A stretch of 50,166 bases of DNA. Source: Nocardia tenerifensis NBRC 101015 (GTDB taxonomy: Bacteria > Actinomycetota > Actinomycetes > Mycobacteriales > Mycobacteriaceae). The position numbers were made by a program, and so were the translations under genes. The notes beneath the pieces are model-generated. The model was not told the origin of the DNA and did not search any database. It saw nothing but the letters and a program-made list of their open reading frames with translations. The stretch is from NCBI RefSeq assembly GCF_000308715.1, contig NZ_BAGH01000400.1, positions 1-50,166 on the forward strand, in the 5' to 3' direction. Below are positions 33,791 to 42,535 of this stretch, piece after piece (the stretch's first letter is position 1; every line of letters starts with the position of its first letter).

Positions 33791-34705
33791 TTGTCTTCAC
33801 CCATTGGCGCGCATGTCCTGGTGGGCGGCGGGCTGGTCAAAAAAGGTCTGCAAGAGGCTCGGGCTATCGGGGCCGAGGCGATCCAATTCTTCGCGGGCAA
33901 TCCGCGCGGTTGGCGGCAGCCGACCGGCGACCCGCACGACGCGGCGGAGTTCCGCGCGGCCTGCGCCGAGTCCGGCCTCCCGGTATACGTGCACGCGCCG
34001 TACCTGCTGAATTTCGGCTCACCGGACGAGGCCGTCCTGGAGAAGTCCGCGCAGGCGCTGACCGTCATCATGCGCCGCGCCCGCCTGGTCGGGGCGGTGG
34101 CGGTCATCGTCCACGCCGGTTCCTCGGTGCGCCCGGAACTGCGCGAACCCGCACTCGCCCGCTTGCCCCGGCTCTTCGCCCCGCTGCTCGACACCGCACC
34201 GCCCGGCGTGCGGCTGCTGATCGAGCCCACCTGCGGCGGCGGCGCGGCGCTCGCCGCCACCGTCGACAGCACCGTGGAGTACTTCGCCGCCCTGGACGAC
34301 GAGCGAATCGGTCTGTGCATCGACACCTGCCACCTGCACGCGGCGGGCGAGGACCTCACCGGCGGGCTGCACGCCGTGGTCAACAGGTTGACGGAGGCGA
34401 TCGGCCCCGGCCGGCTGGATCTGGTGCACGCCAACGACAGTCGCGACCCGGCGGGCTCCCACCGCGACCGCCACGAAACCCTGGGCAAAGGCCTGCTCGG
34501 CGAAGACGTCTTCCGCAGCTTGTTCACCATCCCGCAGCTGCACGACATCCCCGTCCTGGTCGAGACGGCGACCAACGAAGTCGACGTACCGACGTTGAAA
34601 CGGCTGCGAGACGAAGTGCGCCAAGGCTTTTCGGCCGCCGGTTCGCCGGGCGCGCGACCCGCCCGGACGCGAGCGCCGGGTGCGCGGCCACGGCCGGTCG
34701 AATAA
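33791..34705 (+). CDS. nfo: Endonuclease IV (deoxyribonuclease IV)
   Basis: 304 residues from TTG 33791. The start is inferred because family members begin M.IG.HV and here the frame reads LSSPIGAHVLVGG; GAGGAG lies 12 bases upstream, a long spacing, and a TTG at 33779 is an alternative. TIM-barrel metal-ligand motifs are visible: VYVHAPYLLNFGSP, VIVHAGS, LLIEPTCGGG, LCIDTCHLHAAGED, LVHANDSRDPAGSHRDRHE and VLVETAT. The enzyme cuts DNA at abasic sites in base-excision repair. It has about 40 extra C-terminal residues rich in Arg, Ala and Pro compared with the usual length. Confidence 0.93.
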   Translation: MSSPIGAHVLVGGGLVKKGLQEARAIGAEAIQFFAGNPRGWRQPTGDPHDAAEFRAACAESGLPVYVHAPYLLNFGSPDEAVLEKSAQALTVIMRRARLVGAVAVIVHAGSSVRPELREPALARLPRLFAPLLDTAPPGVRLLIEPTCGGGAALAATVDSTVEYFAALDDERIGLCIDTCHLHAAGEDLTGGLHAVVNRLTEAIGPGRLDLVHANDSRDPAGSHRDRHETLGKGLLGEDVFRSLFTIPQLHDIPVLVETATNEVDVPTLKRLRDEVRQGFSAAGSPGARPARTRAPGARPRPVE

Positions 34706-34848
34706 AGTCTTGTCGGCGAGGGGGTTTCGCCGATTGCGCCGTGCCCCCGCCGGAACGGTCGAGAAGGCGTGATGGCCCCACTGACGCGGCCCCGCCCATC
34801 GGAGCCGACCGGGTGCGGGTGTCCCGCAAAGACACAGGAGGCGTCGTG

Positions 34849-36024
34849 GTGGATGGATTGGTCGAGCGCGGATTCGAGGCGGTTCGCGACGCGTTCGCGC
34901 AGGCGCAGGCCGAAGACGAGGGCGCGGCGCAGCTCTGCGTCTATCGGCACGGCCGCGTCGTCGTCGATCTCTGGACCGGGCAGGACCCGATCTCCGGCAT
35001 GGCGTGGGACGGGGATTCCCTGTCGGTGCTCATGTCGGTGTCGAAGGGGGTGACCGCGACCTGCGTGCACATGCTGGTCGAGCGGGGACAGCTCGAGCTG
35101 TCGGCCCCCGTCCGCGAGTACTGGCCGGAGTTCGCGGCCGGCGGCAAGGCCGACATCACCGTCGCCGAGCTGCTGGCCCACCGCGCCGGACTCGCCGGGT
35201 TCGACCCGGAGGCCGGAATCGGAGCCCAGGAGTTGACGGACTGGTCCCTGTGCACCTCCGCCCTGGCCGCCATGACTCCGCTCTGGCAGCCGGGGACCGC
35301 GTTCTACTACCACTCCATCACCTGGGGATACCTGGCCGGTGAGCTGATCCGGCGGGTCACCGGCAAGAGCGTCGGCGATTTCCTCGCCGCCGAGGTCGCC
35401 GAGCCGCTCGGACTGAGCCTGTGGATCGGGCTGCCCGAGAGCGAGGAGCACCGTGTCGTCCCCCAGTTCTCCCGCAAGGTGCAGCCGAATGCCGCGCAGG
35501 TCGCCGCGGTTTTGAGCAATATGGGGATCGACGTCGAGGCCCGATTGATCCGGACGCTCCTCGCCACCGTCGCGACCAGGGAGGACGGGGTCGCGCTGCT
35601 CAACACCCGCGAGGGACACGCGGCCGAGGTACCCGCGGGCAACGCGATCAGCAATGCCCGCTCGCTGGCGCGGATGTACGCGGCGACCATCGGCGAGGTC
35701 GACGGCGTTCGGCTGTTGCGCCCCGAGACCATCGACCGAGCACGTCAACCGCAGACCGACGGACTCCGCGGACCCGCGCCCCTCGATGTGCTCCCGGTGA
35801 CCCACCGCTTCGCCAACGGCTACGAGATTCCCGGCCCCGCCCACGCCATGCTCGGCGAAGGATCCTTCGGGCACGTCGGCACCGGCGGCCGCATCACCTT
35901 CGCGCACCCCGAGTCCGGCACCGCCGTCGCCTACACCTGCACCAACATGATCTGGGACGACGTAGCCGGACCGGACCCGCGCTGGTTGCCGTGGCTCGCG
36001 GCGCTGCGAGGCGCTCTCGGCTAG
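34849..36024 (+). CDS. Serine hydrolase of beta-lactamase/esterase EstB type
   Basis: 391 residues from GTG 34849 (AGGAGG 7 bases upstream; GTG 34846 is possible). Ser63-x-x-Lys66 in LMSVSKGV is the nucleophile motif of class C beta-lactamases and related esterases. The second motif is around FYYHSITWGYLAGELI and the third around GHVGTGGRITFAHPES. There is no signal peptide, so an intracellular esterase or lipase is more likely than resistance. Members of this group (LipE/LipL-like in mycobacteria) hydrolyse short acyl esters. It overlaps the convergent hydrolase gene by 4 bases. Confidence 0.9.
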   Translation: MDGLVERGFEAVRDAFAQAQAEDEGAAQLCVYRHGRVVVDLWTGQDPISGMAWDGDSLSVLMSVSKGVTATCVHMLVERGQLELSAPVREYWPEFAAGGKADITVAELLAHRAGLAGFDPEAGIGAQELTDWSLCTSALAAMTPLWQPGTAFYYHSITWGYLAGELIRRVTGKSVGDFLAAEVAEPLGLSLWIGLPESEEHRVVPQFSRKVQPNAAQVAAVLSNMGIDVEARLIRTLLATVATREDGVALLNTREGHAAEVPAGNAISNARSLARMYAATIGEVDGVRLLRPETIDRARQPQTDGLRGPAPLDVLPVTHRFANGYEIPGPAHAMLGEGSFGHVGTGGRITFAHPESGTAVAYTCTNMIWDDVAGPDPRWLPWLAALRGALG

Positions 36025-36824
36025 GACGCACCTCCGTTCGACGTGGCACCGGTGACAGCCGGTACGCGCAGGAGTAATGAGGCGAGCGCGGCGGGCGCTT
36101 CCAACGGTATGAGGTGACCGCTACCCGCGATGACACGCAGGTCCGCTTCGCTCAGGTAGGGCAGCAGGTTGTCGCGGAGCACCTCCACCGGCTCGACGCG
36201 GTCCTGTTCGCCCGCCACTACGAGGACCGGGACGGCGATGTTTTGAGCCGCCGCGGTGATGTCTTGAGCAATGCCGTGCAGCGGCCATTCGCGGCGGGCC
36301 GCCGGCGCGCCGGCGCGGGAGTCGGCGAGAACGTGGGCTCGTAGATGAGCGTTCAAAGGGGTGGCGGTGAGGACGGTATCGAGGGCCGCGGCGGTGGTCT
36401 CGGCGGAGTCGTAGGCATGTGACAGGCCTTCTCGATATTCGGGCGTCACGAAGGCGGCAGGCTTCGCCGGTCCGGGAGCGACCAGGACCAGTTCGACGAG
36501 TCCTGCGGGGCGCGCGGCGGCCACGAGTTGCGCCACCTTACCGCCCATGGAGTGCCCGACGAGGACGTAGTCGGTCACCCCCGCGGCGGCGATCACGTCG
36601 CGGGTGTCGCGTGCGAGCTGCTCCAAGGAGTAGGGGCCCGGCAGCTCGCGGGAGCGTCCCCATCCGCGCGCGTCGAGGGTGAGCGTGGCGCGTCCGGGTA
36701 GCCGATCGAGCACCGGCTGCCAAGTGCGTGCCGTCCCACCCCAATAGTGAAGAAAGACCAAGGTCGGACCAGCACCGACGCGGTGGTCGTAGATCGGCAG
36801 TTGCGGCATTTTGCCTGCGTTCAT
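36021..36824 (-). CDS. Alpha/beta hydrolase
   Basis: 267 residues. The fold is complete: oxyanion region FLHYWGGTARTW (about 24-35), nucleophile Ser92 in VGHSMGGKVAQ, acid Asp in VVAGEQDRVEP (about 207-217), and catalytic His in VIAGSGHLIPLE (about 233-244). The mobile cap is short. Such enzymes cover esterases, haloperoxidase-like enzymes and C-C hydrolases, and the substrate cannot be assigned. It is divergent from an AraC regulator with 85 bases between the starts, so that regulator is the likely controller. Confidence 0.92.
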   Translation of the reverse strand: MNAGKMPQLPIYDHRVGAGPTLVFLHYWGGTARTWQPVLDRLPGRATLTLDARGWGRSRELPGPYSLEQLARDTRDVIAAAGVTDYVLVGHSMGGKVAQLVAAARPAGLVELVLVAPGPAKPAAFVTPEYREGLSHAYDSAETTAAALDTVLTATPLNAHLRAHVLADSRAGAPAARREWPLHGIAQDITAAAQNIAVPVLVVAGEQDRVEPVEVLRDNLLPYLSEADLRVIAGSGHLIPLEAPAALASLLLRVPAVTGATSNGGAS

Positions 36825-36909
36825 GAATACTCCCTGATGGTGACTGCATGGCGATACGTCCAGTCAACCGATTTGCGCGGCCCCGAGCATCGTCGCCAAC
36901 GGACTCGGC

Positions 36910-37755
36910 ATGGTGAAAAATGGACACGTGACAGCCGTCCGCCAACTCACCTATCAATCTCCGGGGCAGGCACCCGTGGAGACGATGTCCTTCGCGACAT
37001 TGCGGCGGCTCGACAGGGGTGCGATCCAACGCGGTGACTTCCACGTCCTGGCCGTAGTCCGTCGCGGCCGGGGAAAAGTCTCGATCGACTTCTCCGATCA
37101 CCAGCTGGCGGCAAGAAGCGTCGTGTGGATACAGCCCGGTGTGGTGCACCGCTGGGACGACCTCGGCGATCTCGCCGGTGCGCTGGTCCTGTTCACGCCG
37201 ACCGTGCCGGTCACCCCGGGTAGCCGCGAAATAGCCACCGACCCAGGCATTTCCGCGTGTTGGACAGCCGCCGACTCGGCATGGCCGATGATCACTGCCG
37301 CCCTCGAGCACCTCCGGTTAGAGGCCGACGCCGCGCCGACCGCTCGAACCGGAGAACTGCCCGGCCTGCTCCTATCCGCGCTGCTGCTGCGCCTCGACCC
37401 GCCCGTGTACTCCGGCCGAACCGGAAATGATGTGTTCCGCCGTTTCCGCGACGCCGTAGAAAAGGACTTCGCCGAGCACCATGACATCGCCCACTACGGC
37501 CGCGTACTCGGATACTCCCCGCGCACACTTTCGCGGAATGTCCGGGCCGCGACGGGCCGAACCGCCAAGAACTATCTGTGTGAGCGAATCGTTCTCGAGG
37601 CCAAGCGGCTGATGGCACACGATGGCCTGAGCCCCGCGCGGTGCGGACAGCGCCTCGGCTTCTCCGACGCCGCCAACTTTTCGGCCTTCTTCCTCCGTGA
37701 GACCGGAGTGCGCCCCGGGGCATGGCAGTCGGCGAACCTGGCCGGTCGTCTTTGA
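36910..37755 (+). CDS. AraC-family transcriptional regulator (cupin sensor)
   Basis: 281 residues from ATG 36910. The N-terminal cupin-like domain (about 45-110; RGDFHVLAVVRRGRGKVSID then VVWIQPGVVHRW) precedes a linker and a C-terminal AraC HTH domain (about 185-278: HYGRVLGYSPRTLSRNVRAA; MAHDGLSPARCGQRLGFSDA; NFSAFFLRETGVRPG). It is divergent from the alpha/beta hydrolase gene, which it probably regulates. Cupin AraC proteins usually sense small molecules; here the ligand is unknown. No Shine-Dalgarno is evident. Confidence 0.9.
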   Translation: MVKNGHVTAVRQLTYQSPGQAPVETMSFATLRRLDRGAIQRGDFHVLAVVRRGRGKVSIDFSDHQLAARSVVWIQPGVVHRWDDLGDLAGALVLFTPTVPVTPGSREIATDPGISACWTAADSAWPMITAALEHLRLEADAAPTARTGELPGLLLSALLLRLDPPVYSGRTGNDVFRRFRDAVEKDFAEHHDIAHYGRVLGYSPRTLSRNVRAATGRTAKNYLCERIVLEAKRLMAHDGLSPARCGQRLGFSDAANFSAFFLRETGVRPGAWQSANLAGRL

Positions 37756-37822
37756 AGACGGTTCGACTCATGGGCGCGGGGTAGATCCGGGTGAAGGCCG
37801 GTCCGGACATGAGGAGGTTCCT

Positions 37823-38491
37823 GTGGGTGAGCCCGCGGCGGTGCTGTTCGATGTCGACGGGACGCTCGTCGACTCCAACTATCTGCACGCCCGCGCGTGG
37901 CATCGGGCGTTCCGCGAGGCGGGGACCGTCGTGCCCACCTGGCGCATTCACCGCGCGATCGGGATGGACGGCGGCACGTTGATCGAGACCTTGGCGGGCG
38001 ACCTGGATAAGGATGCCGCCGATCACGCCGATGATCTGCACTCCCGCTTCTATCTGGACAGCGCCGACGAGCTGACGCTGCTGCCTGGTGCGCGCGAAAT
38101 CCTTTCGGACCTGCATGGCAGGGGTCTGCGCGTCCTGCTCGCCACCTCCGCACCGCCCGACGAACTGGCCAAGTTACGCGAACTCCTCGACAGCGAAGAT
38201 GTGCTGTACGCGGTCACCGGCGGCGAGGACGTCGACACCGCGAAACCCGACCCGACCATCGTCCAGATCGCGCTCGACCGAGCCGGCGTCCCGCCGGAGC
38301 GCGCCGTCTTCGTCGGCGACACAGTGTGGGACGTACGCGCCTGCACCGCCCTCGACGTGCCCATCATCGGCGTACTCAGCGGTGGAATTTCCCGCGGTGA
38401 ACTCGAGGACGAAGGGGCGGCCTTCGTCTGCGACGACGTCGCGCAGCTGCTGCGTGAAGTGGATAAGAGCCCCATCGCCCGACTGTTCTGA
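37823..38491 (+). CDS. HAD-superfamily phosphatase
   Basis: 222 residues from GTG 37823 (GAGGAGG 5 bases upstream). The four HAD motifs are in order: nucleophile DVDGTLVDS (about 10-18), Thr/Ser in LLATSAPP (about 106), Lys in TAKPDPT (about 146), and acidic GDTVWDVRA (about 169-177). The helical cap is inserted after motif I (HARAWHRAF onward). It resembles phosphoglycolate-phosphatase or beta-phosphoglucomutase-like subfamily I proteins; substrate unknown. Likely transcribed alone, converging on the DJ-1 gene. Confidence 0.93.
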   Translation: MGEPAAVLFDVDGTLVDSNYLHARAWHRAFREAGTVVPTWRIHRAIGMDGGTLIETLAGDLDKDAADHADDLHSRFYLDSADELTLLPGAREILSDLHGRGLRVLLATSAPPDELAKLRELLDSEDVLYAVTGGEDVDTAKPDPTIVQIALDRAGVPPERAVFVGDTVWDVRACTALDVPIIGVLSGGISRGELEDEGAAFVCDDVAQLLREVDKSPIARLF

Positions 38492-38543
38492 GTCTTGTCT
38501 CAGAGCAGGCGCGTGCTCATCAACTATCCGCCGGTTCGTGATC

Positions 38544-39158
38544 TCACATCGCCCGAGCTACGTACTCCCCTGCGCGGACAGTGCGTAAGGCACGCTCGAC
38601 GGTCTCGCGGTTCTCACCCACCGGGGCAACGTAATCGATGACATCACGGGCGGCGTCCTCGCCAAGGGTTCGAGTGATTACCCAGGTGGCCAAGTATTGA
38701 GACGCCAAGCAGCCACCCGCCGTAGCGATGTTGCCCTCGGCGTGAAACGCCGTGTTCAGCACGGTGACATCGCACGCTTCGACGAAGGGCCGACTCGTCC
38801 GGTCTGTGCACACCGGCATGCCGCCCAGCAGACCGAGGCGCGCCAGCACCAGCGCGCCGGAGCATTGCGAGCCGATCAACTGTCGCGCGGGATCGAGGGA
38901 CAGCATGGAGATCAGCCGATCGTCAGCGACAACATCGCGGGTCTTGATGCCGCTTCCGATGAGAACCGCGTCGGCCTCCTCGACGAACTCCATCGGTCGT
39001 TGCCCGGTCACCTCGACGCCGCTCATCGACGTGACCACCGGCGTCGGTGTCGTGATGAAGGCCGTCAAGCCGTCTCGACGACACCGGTTGATCAGCGCCG
39101 CGGCGATGAAGCTGTCGAGTTCGTTGAAGCCGTCGAAGGTCACCACCGCTACCTGCAT
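38544..39158 (-). CDS. DJ-1/PfpI family protein
   Basis: 204 residues from ATG 39158, preferred because AGAAGGAG lies 7 bases upstream and the fold starts here (MQVAVVTFDGFNELDSF); an upstream in-frame start would add 37 poorly composed residues. The nucleophile-elbow cysteine is Cys99 in LIGSQCSGALVLARLG. Relatives include cysteine hydratases, chaperone-like glyoxalases and isonitrile hydratases; NELDSF near the N-terminus is reminiscent of the last. Its exact activity cannot be fixed from sequence. Confidence 0.9.
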   Translation of the reverse strand: MQVAVVTFDGFNELDSFIAAALINRCRRDGLTAFITTPTPVVTSMSGVEVTGQRPMEFVEEADAVLIGSGIKTRDVVADDRLISMLSLDPARQLIGSQCSGALVLARLGLLGGMPVCTDRTSRPFVEACDVTVLNTAFHAEGNIATAGGCLASQYLATWVITRTLGEDAARDVIDYVAPVGENRETVERALRTVRAGEYVARAM

Positions 39159-39370
39159 CACAGACTCCTTCTCGACAGGCACTGCCTCGCCAGTCTTGCC
39201 CACCTGCCGCTGCTCAGCCACGGCCAATCGACAGAAACTGGCTTGGCCCTGACTCTTCGCTATCGGCATGAGGGCCGTCTACGAGATCACTTGCGTACCT
39301 TTGGCATTGCGCGTCAGCTGCGACGTTGTATCAATGCCTAACGGCGGGGCGCAGAGGGCGTCGACCCACC

Positions 39371-39415
39371 CGAACAGGCGGGCGCGGGCGATGATTGTCG
39401 GGCGGAGCCTGTTCG
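39371..39415 (-). terminator. Possible hairpin terminator after secreted-protein gene
   Basis: CGAACAGGC (39371-39379) pairs with GCCTGTTCG (39407-39415) around a 27-base loop, 26 bases beyond the stop of the minus-strand gene at 39441. The loop is long and there is no T run. Nothing else was seen between 39159 and 39440. Confidence 0.3.
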
Positions 39416-39440
39416 AGAGGTGGCGCGAACGCAGGGTTGG

Positions 39441-39914
39441 TCAGGGGATGTCGATGACGGCCGAGCAGGTCACCGGCGGTACGGGGAACAGGCCGGTGTT
39501 GACCGCGGTGAGATCGAAGCGGACGGGGCCGCCGCCGATATCCCTGGCGTTGAAGTTGGCTTGGCCGCCGGTGCCGAAGAAACTGGACACGGGGTATTGG
39601 CCGGTGGCGGTGCCGGTCACGCCGGTGGCGAGATTGGTCCACGTGAGGGTGGGCCGAGAAGTGTAGCCGCCCCAGATGCTGGCGCCGGTGTGGACGGTGA
39701 TCCCCGTCCAGCCCGGATCTCCGCCGTACTGACCCACATAGACCTGAGCCGAATACGGCACGTCAACGACGTTGGGGCTGACTCCACTGCAGTTCATCAC
39801 GACCGCGGAGAAATCAGCGGCCGCCACCCCCTGGCTCGCCAGCACTCCGACGGTGACCGCGGCCGCCGTGACGGCGGCCCTGCCGATAACTGAACGCTTC
39901 GAACGCTGCGGCAT
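39441..39914 (-). CDS. Secreted hypothetical protein
   Basis: 157 residues with a clear signal peptide (SVIGRAAVTAAAVTVGVLAS, cleavage near VAAADF). The mature part of about 123 residues is beta-rich, with Gly, Thr and aromatic residues (YSAQVYVGQYGGDPGWTG; SIWGGYTSRPTLTWTNLATG) and a cysteine near each end (MNCSG, VTCSA) that probably form a disulfide. The composition suggests a small Ig-like sandwich domain. I do not recognise the family. It stands alone, with the ESX-like operon starting divergently 380 bases away. Confidence 0.8.
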   Translation of the reverse strand: MPQRSKRSVIGRAAVTAAAVTVGVLASQGVAAADFSAVVMNCSGVSPNVVDVPYSAQVYVGQYGGDPGWTGITVHTGASIWGGYTSRPTLTWTNLATGVTGTATGQYPVSSFFGTGGQANFNARDIGGGPVRFDLTAVNTGLFPVPPVTCSAVIDIP

Positions 39915-40294
39915 AAGACGAACACTCCCTCGTCAAGATCGAACACGCTGAGATTTCGACGCTAACAGCGCAGTTCCCGTGCCCCGATTTCCCGGGGCAG
40001 CGCCCCCACCGTCTGCGTCGATGATGAATGGCCGCAACCCTTTCCGTCCTACGGACGCCCACCGGGCTCACCACACCACCTCGACCTTGCCGATGAGACA
40101 AACTGAACGGTAGTGTCACTTCCGCGAAAGCCCGAGGGGACGAACCACTGGTTGGTTTGGTGCGCTATGACCAACCGCGAGGGGGGCTGGTGAACTGCGG
40201 GGGCCGAGAAGAGTTGCAGCCCGTCGACACTTGTCCCGATAGCGGCCTCTCGGCGGAGAGACCCCACGGCAGCGGGAACTGATCAAGGGGAAAA
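39915..40294. other. Divergent promoter region
   Basis: No credible gene. It separates the secreted-protein gene from the ESX-like operon and must hold both promoters. I see no strong palindrome or consensus promoter that I could assign. Confidence 0.5.
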
Positions 40295-40648
40295 GTGGCA
40301 ACTGGCTTGATCGGCGTCGGCCTGTTCACAATGAAGCTCGACGAAGGTCGCCTGCCGATAGACGTCGAAGTGAAGGCTGCCAGAGCATGGGATCACGCGT
40401 CAGACGCTCTCACCGTCGCTGCACAGCAGGCGCAGAGTATCCATTTCAGCCACCAGGACGTCGCGTGGGGGTTGTTCCGAGAGACCTGGGACGCCCAGAT
40501 GGCTGCCGCCCGGTATATGTACGACAGGCTCGTCGAGGGCAGAGATGAAACCGATTCGATAGCCAAGGTTTTGGACCATGTCGCCAAGGTTTACCAGGAG
40601 CAGGACCAGAACTTCGCGAACGTGTTGATCGAGTTGGAGGAAAGCTAG
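40295..40648 (+). CDS. Small ESX/EspC-like helical protein
   Basis: 117 residues from GTG 40295 (AAGGGG upstream). It is entirely helical, acidic, without a signal peptide, and about the length of WXG100/EspC proteins exported by type VII secretion. There is a Trp-Gly turn (DVAWGLF, about 55-61) and a YxxxD secretion-type motif at Tyr100-Asp104 (YQEQD) in the C-terminal helix. It lies 2 bases from the next gene, whose product also has a WxG turn, so the two probably form a heterodimer. No ESX core genes are in the window. Type VII export is inference. Confidence 0.75.
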   Translation: MATGLIGVGLFTMKLDEGRLPIDVEVKAARAWDHASDALTVAAQQAQSIHFSHQDVAWGLFRETWDAQMAAARYMYDRLVEGRDETDSIAKVLDHVAKVYQEQDQNFANVLIELEES

Positions 40649-40650
40649 CC

Positions 40651-41496
40651 GTGGGTGCCACCAAGTCTCTAGACGACATCAACTCCGTACTCGATGAGTT
40701 CTCGGTCCAGATCGCGGAGGTCAGAAACCAACCCGCTAAGGTGGATGAGGCGTTCCGGAAGGCGGCGATCGCCGCTGGGGAGATCGAGGGGGCGACCTTC
40801 TTCGGATTCGCAGGCGCGGTAGCCGGCGCCCTCTATGGCGCGATGACCGAGGACGACTTCACCGGCTATCTGCAGGACCACAAGGAAGCGATCAAAAAGA
40901 AGATCCAGGAGCTGTTGGACACCCTGCGGGGTGCGGTCGACAGCTTGAAAGCGCCCATCGCCTTCCTGCAGACGAGCGAGGCGTGGACGACGCTGAAAGG
41001 CAAGATCGGCGCCGCGCAGAACAACGAGGTGAACAACGGCAACATCACCGGCTACTGGGCAGGCGCGGCAGCACTCAAGTACACGGCGGCGCGGACACTC
41101 CAGGACACCGCGATGGATTCCGCGAAAGCGACCTGCGACAAGATGGCCGACGCGCTCGCCAAAGTATCGGACATTGCTTGGGACTTCTACTCCAAGATCG
41201 TCACGGATATCGCGGACCTGATCATAAAACTGGGGCAAGCGCTTTCCAAAATAGCCACCTTTGTCGCCGCTCCGGTCGGCGTATCCGACGCGATCGACAT
41301 CCTGGGAACGGTCATAAAGAACGCCATAGACTATACCGGAAAGCTCGTAGACGCCCTCCTTCTGCAAAGGCAGAGTATCAGCAAAATAAAAGAATCAACC
41401 GAAAGCCAGAAGGGTTTTCATAACAACAGATGGCCGCGCAGCGCTTCCGACGACTTCAACGCCAACTCTCCCAGCCCTGAATGGCAGGCGACATGA
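40651..41496 (+). CDS. ESX/WXG-like helical protein
   Basis: 281 residues from GTG 40651. An N-terminal helical part contains a Gly/Ala-rich segment (FFGFAGAVAGALYGAM, about 50-65). A long helical hairpin at about 100-190 has the turn YWAGAAALKY (Trp136-Ala-Gly138, a WxG motif). Another hydrophobic helical part follows (about 195-255), and the tail is polar. No toxin domain is evident. It is translationally close to the upstream small partner and overlaps the downstream lipoprotein gene by 4 bases (ATGA). The three genes therefore form one operon. The similarity is structural-pattern based, not a named family. Confidence 0.75.
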   Translation: MGATKSLDDINSVLDEFSVQIAEVRNQPAKVDEAFRKAAIAAGEIEGATFFGFAGAVAGALYGAMTEDDFTGYLQDHKEAIKKKIQELLDTLRGAVDSLKAPIAFLQTSEAWTTLKGKIGAAQNNEVNNGNITGYWAGAAALKYTAARTLQDTAMDSAKATCDKMADALAKVSDIAWDFYSKIVTDIADLIIKLGQALSKIATFVAAPVGVSDAIDILGTVIKNAIDYTGKLVDALLLQRQSISKIKESTESQKGFHNNRWPRSASDDFNANSPSPEWQAT

Positions 41497-42083
41497 ACTG
41501 GTCCAGGGTGCTGGGGATTTGGTTGCTGGCGGCGTCACTTTCTGGCTGCGGCCCGTTTTCGCGTACTGGCCCCGACGAACATGAGATACCGACGAGCAGC
41601 CACACCATTCAGGAGTTATGCGACTCTGCAAAACAGTTTTTCGTCGCCCGCGCCGGCACTGAAAACTTGAAGCTCAGCGCCGGCGCCGGCGGGAAAGCAC
41701 TGACCGCGAGAATCGGGAGCGGCAACGGGTGCTTCTATGAGAAGGAAGACGGCTCCGCATGGCTGTCTTCCCTTGGTTACGTTTCGTTGTTTCGTGAGGT
41801 CGACAGTGCTCGCACCCTGACGCAACCCCCTTCTACGACAGAAAACTACCCGGCCAAGGCCATGACCGTGGACGGCGTGGCCGTCAAGGCGGCCACCGAA
41901 CCGCTGCCCAAAGGTGGTGATCCCGCCACCACGCTGCTCGACGTAAACCTCACCGCCACGATCGACGGCTGGAAAGGCGAACTGCACTTCAGGGCAGCCG
42001 AAAACCAAACGGCGCGAGATGACCAGCTGATACGTTCGGGAGCGCAAGTGCTGGTCAACATGGTTCGCACGTTGAAGAGCTGA
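41493..42083 (+). CDS. Lipoprotein of ESX-like operon
   Basis: 196 residues from ATG 41493, which overlaps the previous stop as ATGA. The signal ends in a lipobox SLSGC with lipidated Cys19. The mature part resembles DUF3558-type actinobacterial lipoproteins: a cysteine near ELCDSAKQF, then GNGCFYEKEDG with Cys, followed by beta strands (TLLDVNLTATIDGWKGELHF). Such lipoproteins often accompany ESX-like gene pairs in Nocardia, perhaps as immunity or docking partner; this is inference. Confidence 0.82.
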   Translation: MNWSRVLGIWLLAASLSGCGPFSRTGPDEHEIPTSSHTIQELCDSAKQFFVARAGTENLKLSAGAGGKALTARIGSGNGCFYEKEDGSAWLSSLGYVSLFREVDSARTLTQPPSTTENYPAKAMTVDGVAVKAATEPLPKGGDPATTLLDVNLTATIDGWKGELHFRAAENQTARDDQLIRSGAQVLVNMVRTLKS

Positions 42084-42111
42084 ACATTCCCGCCGCACGG
42101 CCCACTCCACC

Positions 42112-42147
42112 GCCGGACGAATGTGCCGACACCCGCGCACGTCCGGC
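42112..42147 (+). terminator. Possible terminator of ESX-like operon
   Basis: GCCGGACG (42112-42119) pairs with CGTCCGGC (42140-42147) around a 20-base loop, 28 bases after the lipoprotein stop. No T run. Confidence 0.35.
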
Positions 42148-42245
42148 CGGCAATTACGGCCTGCCCGACCCTGCTCGACTGGGCCGCCGCTCAGCTGGGC
42201 GAGGCCACTCGGCGAGATGTGGTTCGTAAGTGCTCCAGCAGACCC

Positions 42246-42392
42246 GGTCGGGAAGGGAGTTGACCGATATAGTGCCTGACCTGGTACGCGTCTCGACGCA
42301 GACCGATGTAGTTCAATGGTAGAAATCCTGCTTCTGCCGCAACAGGATTCGGCTCTCGGCATTCAGCTTCTCTTACCTATTCCTATCGGCTC
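42246..42392 (+). pseudogene. Decayed copy of tRNA-Gly gene and its promoter region
   Basis: From 42246 the sequence repeats the upstream region of the tRNA-Gly gene at 45902 (CGGTCGGGAAGGGAGTTGAC onward) and then the 5' half of the tRNA (CCGATGTAGTTCAATGGTAG, 42303-42322) with few mismatches to about 42334. After that the anticodon arm is replaced by an unrelated hairpin (TCCTG/CAGGA), and only a vague trace of the 3' end (CTATCGGCTC) is seen near 42383-42392. The copy is 10 bases shorter between TTGACC and the tRNA start, removing the likely -10 box. It cannot fold as a tRNA. Confidence 0.8.
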
Positions 42393-42535
42393 AAATAGCT
42401 TTCAGCTCTGCGCCCGAGGATGCCGTTATCTCACAGTGGATTCGGGCGCATCCGGATGGAAATCCGGAGGAACGATTCGCGGTCATATTCCATGGATGGC
42501 TTGGATTCATCGGCACCGGGACAGTCCTCAGCGGC
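42393..42535. other. Non-coding stretch after the tRNA-Gly copy
   Basis: Together with 42148-42245 this is sequence of mixed, lower GC without a credible gene. It separates the decayed tRNA copy from the minus-strand serine hydrolase. Confidence 0.5.

Noticed and set aside
33745..35907. 720-residue minus-strand frame
   Set aside because: It is antisense to endonuclease IV and the serine hydrolase, which have clear motifs.
34849..36024. True beta-lactamase resistance gene
   Set aside because: There is no signal peptide, and the motifs fit the EstB-type esterase group better.
42302..42392. Second functional tRNA-Gly
   Set aside because: The acceptor stem, anticodon arm and T-arm do not form, and the promoter -10 region is missing.
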